Origin: Chromobacterium sp. ATCC 53434
Lineage (GTDB): Bacteria > Pseudomonadota > Gammaproteobacteria > Burkholderiales > Chromobacteriaceae
NCBI RefSeq assembly: GCF_002848345.1
Contig: NZ_CP025429.1
Location: 3,720,001 to 3,784,000, forward strand
Length of the DNA: 64,000 nucleotides
Reading direction: 5' to 3'
Every line of letters begins with the position of its first letter. Position 1 is the first letter of the stretch. Both the position numbers and the translations under genes were made by a program. This document shows, piece by piece, positions 1-7,745 of the stretch. The notes under the pieces were generated by a model. That model was not told the origin of the DNA. It did no database searches and saw nothing but the letters and a program-made list of their open reading frames with translations.

Positions 1-1
1 G

Positions 2-274
2 GCCGGGCAGCCGTCGCCGGACGCGATGCTGATGTACTGGGACAGCCGCCGCGAATTCTCGGCCGAGTTCTACAGCCAGGGCAAGGTGCGCACCACCGCC
101 AAGCCGCAGGCGCTGGCCGACTTCCTGGCCGCCCATCCGGGCAGCTGGATCGCCACCGAGCAACGCGACTACGCCAGCCTGCCGCCGGCCGTCGCCGCGG
201 CCTATGTCCGCGCCGCCGAGTTCCCGGTGATGAAGGACCGCATGCTGCTGCTGAAACCGGCCGCCGGCCACTGA
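2..274 (+). CDS. ArnT/PMT-like glycosyltransferase, C-terminal fragment
   Basis: Open at the left edge, so only about the last 90 residues are present. The visible part has no membrane segment and resembles the soluble C-terminal tail of large membrane glycosyltransferases of the ArnT/PMT family (segments such as FYSQGKVR and a hydrophobic DRMLLLKP end). The family moves a sugar from a polyprenyl-phosphate carrier onto lipid A or protein at the periplasmic face. The call leans on context: a polyprenyl-phosphate glycosyltransferase starts 14 bases downstream, followed by GtrA-like and YdjC-like genes, a grouping typical of lipid-linked sugar modification. The family assignment is an inference from a short tail. 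Confidence 0.5.
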   Translation, partial: AGQPSPDAMLMYWDSRREFSAEFYSQGKVRTTAKPQALADFLAAHPGSWIATEQRDYASLPPAVAAAYVRAAEFPVMKDRMLLLKPAAGH

Positions 275-288
275 CTCCGGACAGAACC

Positions 289-1302
289 ATGACCGACACC
301 CGCACTCCCGGCTTCGTCCCGCCCTATCTGCTGGCGCTGCACGCCGCCGAACGGCCGGCCGACCCGCTGGTCAGCTGCCTGATCCCGGCCTACAACGAGT
401 CGGAAAACATCGTGCCTATGCTGGAGACGCTGCACCGGCTGCTGTCCGAGCGCGGCTACCGGCACGAGCTGGTGGTCGTCGACGACGGCAGCCGCGACGA
501 CACCGTGCCCAAGGTGCTGGAGGCCGCCACCCGGCTGCCGGCGACGCTGATCCAGCTGTCGCGCAACTTCGGCAAGGAAATCGCGCTGACCGCCGGCATA
601 GACAATATCGCCGGCGACGTGGCGGTGCTGATAGACGGCGACTTCCAGCACCCGCCCGAAATGGTGCCGGTGTTTCTGGACAAATGGCGCGACGGCTACG
701 ACATGGTCTACAGCGTGCGCGCCAACCGCGACAACGAGACGCTGGCCAAGCGCGCCTTCACCCGCGTGTTCTACGCGCTGCTGAACACCGGCGCGCCGCT
801 GAAGATTCCGGAAAACACCCAGGACTTCCGGGTGCTGGACAAGAGCATACTGGAGGCGCTGCGGCAGATGCCGGAACGCAACCGCTTCATGAAGGGCCTG
901 TACAACTGGGTGGGCTTCACCCAGCTGGCGATGGAGACGCAGACGCGGGAGCGCCGCGCCGGCAAGAGCAGCTTCAATTTCCGCAGCCTGCTGGGCCTGG
1001 GCCTGACCGGCCTGACCTCCTTCTCCAATATGCCGCTGCGCATCTGGACACTGATAGGCTGCGTGATCTCGCTGCTGTCGATAGGCTACGCCTTGTGGGA
1101 GCTGGTGCACACGCTGCTGTTCGGCAACCCGGTCAGCGGCTGGCCGACGCTGGTAGTCGCCGTCACCTTCCTCGGCGGCGTGCAGTTGCTGTCGATAGGC
1201 ATACTCGGCGAGTACGTCGGCCGCATCTTCAACGAGGTCAAGGGCCGCCCGACCTATCTGATCAGCCGCATCAGCAAGCCCAGGGACGACGAGCGAGCAT
1301 GA
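289..1302 (+). CDS. GT2 family glycosyltransferase (GtrB/ArnC/DPM1-like)
   Basis: 337 residues. An N-terminal GT-A domain carries PAYNES near residues 33-38, VVVDDGS near 62-68 and a metal-binding DGD at 116-118. The C-terminal part (about 250-315) holds two hydrophobic membrane segments. This is the architecture of enzymes that load a sugar from a nucleotide donor onto undecaprenyl phosphate at the inner face of the membrane. The stop overlaps the start of the GtrA-like gene (ATGA), indicating translational coupling, and the ArnT-like gene ends just upstream. The donor sugar cannot be read from sequence. Confidence 0.88.
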   Translation: MTDTRTPGFVPPYLLALHAAERPADPLVSCLIPAYNESENIVPMLETLHRLLSERGYRHELVVVDDGSRDDTVPKVLEAATRLPATLIQLSRNFGKEIALTAGIDNIAGDVAVLIDGDFQHPPEMVPVFLDKWRDGYDMVYSVRANRDNETLAKRAFTRVFYALLNTGAPLKIPENTQDFRVLDKSILEALRQMPERNRFMKGLYNWVGFTQLAMETQTRERRAGKSSFNFRSLLGLGLTGLTSFSNMPLRIWTLIGCVISLLSIGYALWELVHTLLFGNPVSGWPTLVVAVTFLGGVQLLSIGILGEYVGRIFNEVKGRPTYLISRISKPRDDERA

Positions 1303-1688
1303 GCCGGCAACTGTTCTGGTTCGGCGTCGTCGGCGTGTCGGCGATGCTGCTGCATTTCGCGCTGGTGACGCTGGCGCTGGTGCCGCTGGGCGTGCCGCCG
1401 CTGATCGCCAACGCGCTGGGCTTTCTCGGCGCCTTCCAGATCAGCTACTGGGGCCACCGCCATTTCACCTTCGAGGCTCGCCACGTGCCGCACCGCCAGG
1501 CGCTGCCGCGTTTCTTCGGCGTGTCCTGCCTGAGCTTCTGCGTCAACGAGGCGGCCTACTTCCTGCTGCTGCGCTACGCGCCGCTCGATTACCGGGTTTC
1601 GCTGGCCATCGTGCTGTTCGGCGTCGCCGCGCTGACCTTCGCGCTGGGCAAGCTGTGGGCCTTCGCCTCGACGCCTCAAACAAATTAA
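1299..1688 (+). CDS. GtrA-like membrane protein
   Basis: 129 residues with four predicted membrane helices and almost no soluble part. Features of the GtrA family are visible, including YWGHRHFTF after the second helix and a C-terminal GKLWAF. GtrA proteins are thought to help flip polyprenyl-phosphate sugars across the inner membrane. The start ATG overlaps the stop of the GT2 gene by four bases, so the two are probably made together: the GT2 enzyme loads the carrier and this protein presents it to the ArnT-like transferase. Confidence 0.85.
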   Translation: MSRQLFWFGVVGVSAMLLHFALVTLALVPLGVPPLIANALGFLGAFQISYWGHRHFTFEARHVPHRQALPRFFGVSCLSFCVNEAAYFLLLRYAPLDYRVSLAIVLFGVAALTFALGKLWAFASTPQTN

Positions 1689-1743
1689 CCATGGCCCGGC
1701 GGCGCCCGCTAAACTTTTGCCTCAGGCCGTAGTCATACCGTCC

Positions 1744-2556
1744 ATGACAAAACGATTGACACTCTGCGCCGACGACTTCGCCCAGTCCGGCAGGATCAGC
1801 GCCGGCATACTGCAGTTGATCGACGCCGGCCGCCTGTCGGCCACCAGCGTGCTCAGCCAGTCCCCGCGCTGGCCGGAGCTGGCGGGCGAGTTGAAGGCCA
1901 GGGCCGATCGGGCCGACGTCGGCCTGCACTTCAATCTGACCCACGCCTTCGAGACGCCGGCCAAGCCGCTGTCGCACTGGCTGATGAAGAGCCAGCTGCG
2001 CCAGTTGTCGCTGGCGGCGCTGCGCGACGAGGCGCTGTCGCAGATAGACCGCTTCGCCGAACACTTCGGCCGGCTGCCGGACTTCGTCGACGGCCACCAG
2101 CACGTGCACGCGCTGCCGGTGATACGCGACGCGCTGTTCGACGCGATCCAGCGCCGCTGGCAGCAGAATCCGCTGCCCTATCTGCGTTCGCCGGACAGGC
2201 TGGGCCATCCCGGCGACAACCGGCTCAAATCGCTGGTGCTGCGCAGCGTCTGCATCAATTTCGACGAGCAGGCCCATGAGCGCGGCTTCGCCACCACGCC
2301 GTGGTTCGGCGGCATGTACTCGCTGACGCCGCAGGCCGACTTCGCCGGCCTGATGCAGGCCTGGCTGGCCCGCTGCCCTGACCGGGCGCTGATCATGTGC
2401 CACCCCGGCCTGCCGGCAAGCGACGCCGACGATCCGATCGCCGCCTGTCGCGGCCGCGAGTTCGACTATCTGGCCGGCGACGCCTTCGCCGAACTGTGCC
2501 GCCGCCACCAGATCGCCATCGCCCGCTTCCCGGTAGAGACCGCCGTCGCGGCGTAA
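1744..2556 (+). CDS. YdjC/ChbG-like carbohydrate deacetylase (HpnK-like)
   Basis: 270 residues from the ATG at 1744. A TTG at 1717 would add nine residues and cannot be excluded, since neither start has a strong ribosome-binding site. Metal-site residues of the YdjC family are visible: the DD pair at 10-11, HFNLTH at 62-67 and DGHQHVH at 116-122. The family removes N-acetyl groups from sugars, and in such clusters often acts on a lipid-linked sugar. Lying behind GT2 and GtrA genes, it may deacetylate the carrier-bound sugar before transfer, by analogy with ArnD. Its stop is four bases from the stop of the convergent RluA-like gene. Confidence 0.82.
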   Translation: MTKRLTLCADDFAQSGRISAGILQLIDAGRLSATSVLSQSPRWPELAGELKARADRADVGLHFNLTHAFETPAKPLSHWLMKSQLRQLSLAALRDEALSQIDRFAEHFGRLPDFVDGHQHVHALPVIRDALFDAIQRRWQQNPLPYLRSPDRLGHPGDNRLKSLVLRSVCINFDEQAHERGFATTPWFGGMYSLTPQADFAGLMQAWLARCPDRALIMCHPGLPASDADDPIAACRGREFDYLAGDAFAELCRRHQIAIARFPVETAVAA

Positions 2557-2560
2557 ACGC

Positions 2561-3235
2561 TCACGCGTCCGGCCACGGCTGCGCCCACGGCTCGGCCAGC
2601 TCCGCCAGCCTGGCGAGGCACGGCTCCGCCGCGAAGCGCTCGCCGGCGGCGGGCGGGCGGACGAAGGCGAAACGCTCGCCGTCCAGCTCGAAACGCAGCG
2701 CATAGGCGTGCAGATAGCCGCGGTCGGCGGCGCTGCCGCCGTATAGCGCGTCGCCCAGTATCGGCGCGCCCTGCGACTTCATCGCCACCCGCAACTGATG
2801 GGTCTTGCCGGTGCGCGGCCTCAGCAGAAACAGCCTGAGCCCCGGCTGCAGCGAATAGCTGAAGAACTGCGTGACGGCCGGATGGTCCCGGCCCGCCGTC
2901 AGCCGCCAGGCGCCGCCCCTGCCCTTTTCCATGTCGCCGGCGACGCGGCCCTGCTTTTTCAGCGGCTTGCGGTCCGACAGCGCCAGATAATATTTCTCCA
3001 CTTCGCGCGCCGCCAGCGCGTCGCCGAGCAGCCGCGCCGCCTCGGCCGAGCGCGCCACCAGGATCAGGCCGGACGTGATGCGGTCCAGCCGGTGCACCGG
3101 CCACAGCGCCTCGTCGCCGAGGCTGGCGCGCAGCGCGTCCATCAGGCCCGGCTCCTCGCCCTCGCGGTGGAAACCGACGCCGGGATGCTTGTCCACCAGA
3201 TAGAAACGGGGATCGCTGTGGATCAGCGTGTACAT
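2561..3235 (-). CDS. RluA-family pseudouridine synthase
   Basis: 224 residues. The catalytic motif HRLDRITSGL is present, with the nucleophile Asp at about residue 51. RTGKTHQLRVAM and GDALYGG, both typical of the RluA/RsuA fold, follow. The enzyme isomerises uridine to pseudouridine in RNA. No S4 domain is present and the protein is short, like the small RluA-like subgroup. A longer open frame continues upstream but runs through unrelated genes. ATG 3235 was chosen because homologous sequence (MYTLIHSDPR) begins there. The RNA target is unknown. Confidence 0.85.
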   Translation of the reverse strand: MYTLIHSDPRFYLVDKHPGVGFHREGEEPGLMDALRASLGDEALWPVHRLDRITSGLILVARSAEAARLLGDALAAREVEKYYLALSDRKPLKKQGRVAGDMEKGRGGAWRLTAGRDHPAVTQFFSYSLQPGLRLFLLRPRTGKTHQLRVAMKSQGAPILGDALYGGSAADRGYLHAYALRFELDGERFAFVRPPAAGERFAAEPCLARLAELAEPWAQPWPDA

Positions 3236-3285
3236 CGATCCGCGCGGGGAAGGGGAAACCGCCGTCTCGGCGCCTGCCTCCGGCC

Positions 3286-3765
3286 TCACTGCCCGGCATC
3301 CTTGCGCTGCTGCAACTCGATGCGCAGCTGCTTGCGGATCTCGGCGGCGCGGAAACGCTGGCGCTGCTCCTCGGTTTCCAGCACCAGCGTCGGCACCGCC
3401 ACCGGCTTGCCGTCCTGGTAGGCCACCATCGTGAAGTAACAGCTGTTGGTGTGGCGCTGGCCGCGGGTCTGGATGTTTTCCGCCACCACCTTGATGCCGA
3501 CCTCCATCGAGGTGCGGCCGACATGGTTGACGCTGGCGAGGAAGGTCACCAGCTCGCCGACGTGTATCGGCTGCTTGAACAGCACCTGGTCCACCGACAG
3601 CGTCACCACATAGCTGCCGGCGTAACGGCTGGCGCAGGCGTAGGCCACCTGGTCCAGCAGCTTCAGCAGCACGCCGCCGTGGACATTGCCGGAAAAATTG
3701 GCCATGTCCGGCGTCATCAATACCGACATCGTCAGTTCGCGTTGTCCCTGGGCCTGCTCGCTCAT
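3286..3765 (-). CDS. Acyl-CoA thioesterase (hotdog fold, YciA-like)
   Basis: 159 residues forming a single hotdog domain. The active-site region GNVHGGVLLKLLDQVAY lies at about 26-42, with Asn27, His29 and Asp38 in the positions expected for hydrolytic hotdog thioesterases. These enzymes hydrolyse acyl-CoA to free acid and CoA in the cytoplasm. An AGGAG ribosome-binding site precedes the ATG at good spacing. The charged C-terminal tail (about 130-159) is a usual feature. It is 50 bases upstream of the RluA-like gene on the same strand, so the two may be co-transcribed. Confidence 0.86.
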   Translation of the reverse strand: MSEQAQGQRELTMSVLMTPDMANFSGNVHGGVLLKLLDQVAYACASRYAGSYVVTLSVDQVLFKQPIHVGELVTFLASVNHVGRTSMEVGIKVVAENIQTRGQRHTNSCYFTMVAYQDGKPVAVPTLVLETEEQRQRFRAAEIRKQLRIELQQRKDAGQ

Positions 3766-3843
3766 TGCTGTCTCCTGATTTCAAGGCCGACATTTTGCCA
3801 CGCCGATTGGAATCGGGCAGCGTCGCTTCTATACTGAAATAGT

Positions 3844-3892
3844 AGAGCCTGTTCACGATCTTCATGCCGGAAAAAGATCGCGGGCAGGCTCT
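3844..3892. repeat. Repeat copy forming a two-stem hairpin before the SprA-like gene
   Basis: The sequence starts AGAGCCTGTTCACGATCTT and then folds back. The outer arms are AGAGCCTG (3844-3851) and CAGGCTCT (3885-3892), and the inner arms are CGATCTT (3856-3862) and AAGATCG (3874-3880). It ends 18 bases before the SprA-like start codon. Related sequence occurs in inverted orientation at 4707-4725 and in direct orientation near 30031, 30050 and 55613, so it belongs to a dispersed family. Confidence 0.7.
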
Positions 3893-3910
3893 GGAGAAGG
3901 AAGTTCTTCC

Positions 3911-4624
3911 ATGTCCATTTCCAGCATCTCCGGGGGCTACGGCGGCTACTCGGCCCCGATGCACGGACCGAACTGCCAATGTCCAGCCTGCCAAGCCTTG
4001 TGCTCGCAGGCTGCGCCCGTTTCCAGCGCCGGCGACGCCGCCGCGCCTCAAACCGCCAACGCCGCCGCGCCGCCCTCGGCCGGCGACAAGACCGGCGGCG
4101 ACGCCTCCGGCCAGAACGGCTCCGGCAATGCGCAAACCGCCCAGCAGACCAATGCCGCCGCGCCCAAGGCGCCGGACGGCAAGCCGCTGAACGACGCCCA
4201 GCAAAAGGAAGTGGAAGAGTTGAAGTCGCGCGACACCGACGTGCGCCGCCACGAGGCCGCCCACCAGGCCGCCGGCGGCGCGCTGGCCGGCGCGGCCAGC
4301 TTCACCTATCAGCAGGGGCCGGACGGCAGGCAATACGCGATAGGCGGCGAGGTGCCGATCCGGCTGAGCCAGGGCCACACGCCGCAGGAAACGATACAGA
4401 ACGCCCAGACCGTGCGCGCCGCCGCGCTGGCGCCGTCGGACCCGTCCGGCCAGGACCGCGCGGTGGCGGCCGAGGCCTCGCAGATGGAGCAGCAGGCGCG
4501 CTCGCAGTTGCTGCAGCAGCAGAACGGCAATCAGAACCTCAGCCCGCTGCAGAAAATGCAGCAGGCCTCCGCCCCGGCCGGCAGCCAGCAGGCCAAGGGC
4601 GGCAATGTCGACACCTACGCCTAA
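3911..4624 (+). CDS. SprA-related putative zinc metalloprotease
   Basis: 237 residues. The N-terminal third is low complexity and rich in Ala, Pro and Gly, with a cysteine cluster CQCPACQALC at about 22-31. The conserved core begins near residue 90 and contains HEAAH at 114-118, an HExxH zinc motif, followed by GGEVPI. This matches the SprA-related family, annotated as putative metalloproteases but poorly characterised. The C-terminus is Gln-rich. There is no signal peptide. AAGGAAG precedes the ATG at seven bases. The gene is isolated and enclosed by inverted copies of a short repeat (3844-3892 and 4707-4725). Confidence 0.78.
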   Translation: MSISSISGGYGGYSAPMHGPNCQCPACQALCSQAAPVSSAGDAAAPQTANAAAPPSAGDKTGGDASGQNGSGNAQTAQQTNAAAPKAPDGKPLNDAQQKEVEELKSRDTDVRRHEAAHQAAGGALAGAASFTYQQGPDGRQYAIGGEVPIRLSQGHTPQETIQNAQTVRAAALAPSDPSGQDRAVAAEASQMEQQARSQLLQQQNGNQNLSPLQKMQQASAPAGSQQAKGGNVDTYA

Positions 4625-4639
4625 ATCTTTTTGCGGCAT

Positions 4640-4725
4640 CGGCGGTTTTCTGCCGGATGCGCCACCTTGCATCTGGCCTGCTGGCCGGCCTGCGATACTC
4701 GTAGAATGATCGTAAACAGGCTCTA
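4640..4725. repeat. Dispersed repeat, inverted copy downstream of the SprA-like gene
   Basis: Read on the minus strand it begins TAGAGCCTGTTTACGATCA (4725 to 4707). That differs at two positions from the start of the left copy at 3843. It continues into a segment containing CCAGATGCAAGGTGG, which is also found in the element at 55613-55740 (CCAGATGCAAGGCGG). It therefore looks like a degenerate member of the same mobile or MITE-like family. No coding capacity was seen. Confidence 0.6.
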
Positions 4726-4729
4726 AGGT

Positions 4730-7084
4730 CTAAACCCGCCGCGCCAGCCGCAGGCCGTTGGCGATGACGATCAGGCTGGTGCCGACGTCAGCGAACACCG
4801 CCATCCACAAGCTGGCCACGCCGGCCAGCGCCAGGCCGAAGAAAACCAGCTTGATGCCGAGCGCGACGGCGATATTGAATTTCAGCACCCGCGCGCTGCG
4901 GCGGGCGTGCTCGATCAGGTCGGCCAAGCGCGACAGCCTGTCGTCCATCAGCGCGATGCCGGCGGTTTCCAGCGCGCTGTCCGAGCCGGCCGCGCCCATC
5001 GCGATGCCCAGATCGGCCCGGGCCAGCGCCGGCGCGTCGTTGACGCCGTCGCCGACCATCGCCACCTTGCCGCCGGCCTGCAACTGTTCGATGAAGCGCA
5101 GCTTGTCCTGCGGCAGCAGGCCGCCGTGCGCGGCGGAAACGCCGGTCAGCCGCGCCACCGAGCGCACCGCCTGCGGGCTGTCGCCGCTGAGCATCACCGA
5201 GCGCACGCCGAGACGGTTCAGCCGGGTAATGGTCTCGGCCGCCTCCGGCCGCACCTGGTCGGCCACCGCCAGCACGCCCAGCGCCCGCTCGCCGTCCAGC
5301 AGCACCAGCGCGCCCTCGCCCGCCACATCCAGCGCCTGCAGCGTCTGCTCCAGCAACGGCGACAGCGCACCCTGCTCCTCGGCCAACCGGCGGCTGCCCA
5401 GTTGCAGCGCGCGGCCGTCGACGCGGCCGCTGACGCCGCGACCGATCAGCTCGCTGACCTGCGCCGCCGCCGGAGCCGCCACCCGCCGGCGCGCCGCCTC
5501 GTCCAGCACCGCCCGCGCCAGCGGGTGGGTGGAATGGGCGTCCAGCGCCGCCGCCTGGGCCAGCACCGCCTCCTCGCCGCCGCCGTCCAGCGCGATCACG
5601 CGGGTGACGCGCGGCTCGCCGCGGGTCAGCGTGCCGGTCTTGTCGAAGCAGACGGTGTCGATGCGGGCCGCCATCTCCAGCGGCGCGCCGCCCTTGACCA
5701 GCAGGCCGTGGCGCGCGGCCGAGGCCAGCGCGCTGACCACGGTCACCGGCGTCGCGATCACCAGCGCGCACGGGCAGGCGATCACCAGCATCACCAGCGC
5801 GCTGTAGATCGCCTGGTGCCACGGCATCAGGCCCAGTAAGGGCGCGGCGACGGCGAAGGCCAGCGCCAGCATCAGCACCACCGGGGTGTAGACCGCGGCG
5901 AAGCGGTCGATGAAGCGCTGCGTCGGCGCCTTGGACGCCTGGGCGTCGCGGACGGTGGCGATGATGCGCGCCAGCACCGAGCCGGACGCCAGGGCCGTCG
6001 TCTCGATCTCGATCACGCCGCTGCCGTTGATGCTGCCGGCGAACACCGCGTCCTTGGGCCCCTTGTCCACCGGCAGGCTCTCGCCGGTGATGCTGGCCTC
6101 GTTGAAGCTGCTGTGGCCGTCGACGATGCCGCCGTCCAGCGGCACCCGCTCGCCGGGGCGCACCCGCACCCGGCTGCCCACCGCCACGTCGGCGGCTTGC
6201 GTCTCGCGCCAGCCGGCGCCGTCGGCCACCCAGGCGGTCTCCGGCGCCAGCGCCATCAGCGCGCGCACCGCCTCGCCGGCACGGGCCAGCGACATCGCCT
6301 CCAGCCGCTCGGCGATGGCGAACAGGAACAGCACCATCGCCGCCTCCGGCCACTGGCCGATCAGCATCGCGCCCATCACCGCCACCGACATCAGGAAATG
6401 AATGTTCAGCGTGCGGCTGGACAGCGCGATCCAGCCTTTTCTCAACGTGGGCACGCCGGCCAACAGAATCGAGCCCAGCGCCAGCGCCGCCACCGCGGGC
6501 TTGCCGTCGCCCAGGCTCCAGGCGGCCGCCTCGGCCGCCGCCGCGGTCAGTCCGGACGCGGCCAGCAACAGATTGGCGCGGCGGCTCGGCGCCTGCGGCG
6601 CGGCGGCGGACTCGCCGTCGTCCAGTTCCACCGCCCGCATGCCGACCTTGGCGATGGCGCTTTTGACGTCGTCCAGCTGCGGCAGGTCGTGGCGCAGCAG
6701 CAACACCCGCTCGATGAAGTTGAATTCCAGCGCCACGATGCCGTCGATGCCGGCCAGCGCCTTCTCGATCAGCCTGGCCTCGGTCGGACAGTCCATCGCC
6801 TGGATCTGCAGCCGCGACTGCCTGGCGCCCTCGCCGTCCCCCAGTTTCACCGCGGTCGGCGCGGCATGCTCGTGATCATGCGCGTGGCCGCAGGCCCCGC
6901 CATGCCGGTGGTCATGCTGATGATCATGATGCCCGTGGTCGTCGGCATGCCGATGCGTCCGCGGCTCGGTGCCGTCCAGGGCCAGCGCCGCCTCGGCCTT
7001 GGCCGAACAGCAGTCGCCGCCGTGGGCATGTTGCGGGCTCTGTTGCGGCAGTGCGGCCTTGCGATAACGCGTCGCGCTTGACAT
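4730..7084 (-). CDS. cadA: Cd(II)/Pb(II)/Zn(II)-translocating P-type ATPase
   Basis: 784 residues from ATG 7084, chosen because GGAGG sits at correct spacing. An in-frame ATG at 7111 would lie inside the promoter. Order: a CC pair near 25, a histidine-rich stretch (about 43-73), a heavy-metal-associated domain with MDCPTE at 97-102 (one Cys instead of CxxC), membrane helices, actuator domain with TGES, the transport motif CPC, phosphorylation motif DKTGT and hinge GDGVNDAP. It is an inner-membrane pump exporting soft divalent metals. The divergent CadR-like regulator and the MerR-type promoter between them support metal-induced expression. The exact metal preference is an inference. Confidence 0.92.
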   Translation of the reverse strand: MSSATRYRKAALPQQSPQHAHGGDCCSAKAEAALALDGTEPRTHRHADDHGHHDHQHDHRHGGACGHAHDHEHAAPTAVKLGDGEGARQSRLQIQAMDCPTEARLIEKALAGIDGIVALEFNFIERVLLLRHDLPQLDDVKSAIAKVGMRAVELDDGESAAAPQAPSRRANLLLAASGLTAAAAEAAAWSLGDGKPAVAALALGSILLAGVPTLRKGWIALSSRTLNIHFLMSVAVMGAMLIGQWPEAAMVLFLFAIAERLEAMSLARAGEAVRALMALAPETAWVADGAGWRETQAADVAVGSRVRVRPGERVPLDGGIVDGHSSFNEASITGESLPVDKGPKDAVFAGSINGSGVIEIETTALASGSVLARIIATVRDAQASKAPTQRFIDRFAAVYTPVVLMLALAFAVAAPLLGLMPWHQAIYSALVMLVIACPCALVIATPVTVVSALASAARHGLLVKGGAPLEMAARIDTVCFDKTGTLTRGEPRVTRVIALDGGGEEAVLAQAAALDAHSTHPLARAVLDEAARRRVAAPAAAQVSELIGRGVSGRVDGRALQLGSRRLAEEQGALSPLLEQTLQALDVAGEGALVLLDGERALGVLAVADQVRPEAAETITRLNRLGVRSVMLSGDSPQAVRSVARLTGVSAAHGGLLPQDKLRFIEQLQAGGKVAMVGDGVNDAPALARADLGIAMGAAGSDSALETAGIALMDDRLSRLADLIEHARRSARVLKFNIAVALGIKLVFFGLALAGVASLWMAVFADVGTSLIVIANGLRLARRV

Positions 7085-7111
7085 ATGCGCCTCCATTGGT
7101 AGTCTGGGCAC

Positions 7112-7142
7112 ATTAGAAACCCTGTAGTGACTACAGGGTCAA
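7112..7142 (-). promoter_or_regulatory. MerR-family promoter and operator of the metal ATPase
   Basis: On the minus strand a -35 box TTGACC (7142-7137) and a -10 box TCTAAT (7117-7112) are separated by exactly 19 bases, the overlong spacer typical of MerR-activated promoters. Nearly filling the spacer is a perfect 21-base dyad at 7119-7139: ACCCTGTAGT and ACTACAGGGT around one G. This matches operators known for CadR, PbrR and ZntR regulators. The regulator is expected to bind here and untwist the promoter when metal is bound. Confidence 0.92.
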
Positions 7143-7165
7143 GCGATATCGATCGGAGGCATAGC

Positions 7166-7672
7166 ATGTTGATCGGAGAATTGGCGCGGCAAACCGGCTG
7201 CGACGTCGAAACCATACGCTATTACGAGCGCGAGGGCCTGCTGTCGGCGCCGCAGCGCTCGGCTTCCGGCTATCGCCGCTACACCGCAGAACAGCTGGGC
7301 GAGCTGAATTTCATCCTGCACTGCCGCTCGCTGGGCATGTCGCTGGCCGACATCCGCAATCTGGCGGCGTTCAAGGCCGACCACGAGCACGACTGCGAGG
7401 ACATCAATCTGCTGATAGACCAGCAGATCGCCAAGGTGCACCAGCAGGTGGAGGCGCTGCGGCTGCTGGAACGCCAGTTACTGGCCTTGCGCGACAAATG
7501 CCACGAGCACCACGCGGCGGCCGACTGCGGCATCCTGCAGACGCTGGTCGAGGCGGCCGAGGGCGCGCCCTGCGTCTGCCACACGCCGTTCGGCCAGGAC
7601 AATCACGGCCACAGCCACGACTACGACCACGCGGCCAAAAAAAATGGCCGATCCAACAAGGATCGGCCTTAA
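7166..7672 (+). CDS. cadR: CadR/PbrR-like MerR-family metal regulator
   Basis: 168 residues from ATG 7166, which has GGAGG six bases upstream. An earlier in-frame ATG at 7127 lies inside the operator. The winged-helix part (IGELARQTGCDVETIRYYER) is followed by a dimerisation helix and metal-site cysteines at 77, 112 and 121, close to the C77/C112/C119 set of CadR and PbrR. The C-terminus is His-rich (GHSHDYDH), as in CadR. It should activate the divergent ATPase gene through the dyad at 7119-7139. The last residues are encoded by the transcription terminator of the convergent lrgAB pair. Confidence 0.92.
   Translation: MLIGELARQTGCDVETIRYYEREGLLSAPQRSASGYRRYTAEQLGELNFILHCRSLGMSLADIRNLAAFKADHEHDCEDINLLIDQQIAKVHQQVEALRLLERQLLALRDKCHEHHAAADCGILQTLVEAAEGAPCVCHTPFGQDNHGHSHDYDHAAKKNGRSNKDRP
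7637..7668 (-). terminator. Rho-independent terminator of lrgAB inside the 3' end of cadR
   Basis: A perfect 9-bp stem GGCCGATCC (7646-7654) and GGATCGGCC (7660-7668) with loop AACAA. Read on the minus strand it is followed by a run of about eight T (7644-7637). It terminates transcription arriving from lrgAB and lies within the coding sequence of cadR. Only the minus direction has a long T-run. Confidence 0.85.
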
Positions 7673-7745
7673 ATCAACGCTCGTTTGGGAAGAGGAGAAA
7701 CCCTCTGACCACCATCCCACCGGCGGTCAGGTCACAACAAAATCT

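Noticed and set aside
2561..4672. 703-codon minus-strand frame extending from the RluA-like gene
   Set aside because: It runs through the thioesterase and SprA genes; only the last 224 codons show pseudouridine-synthase motifs.
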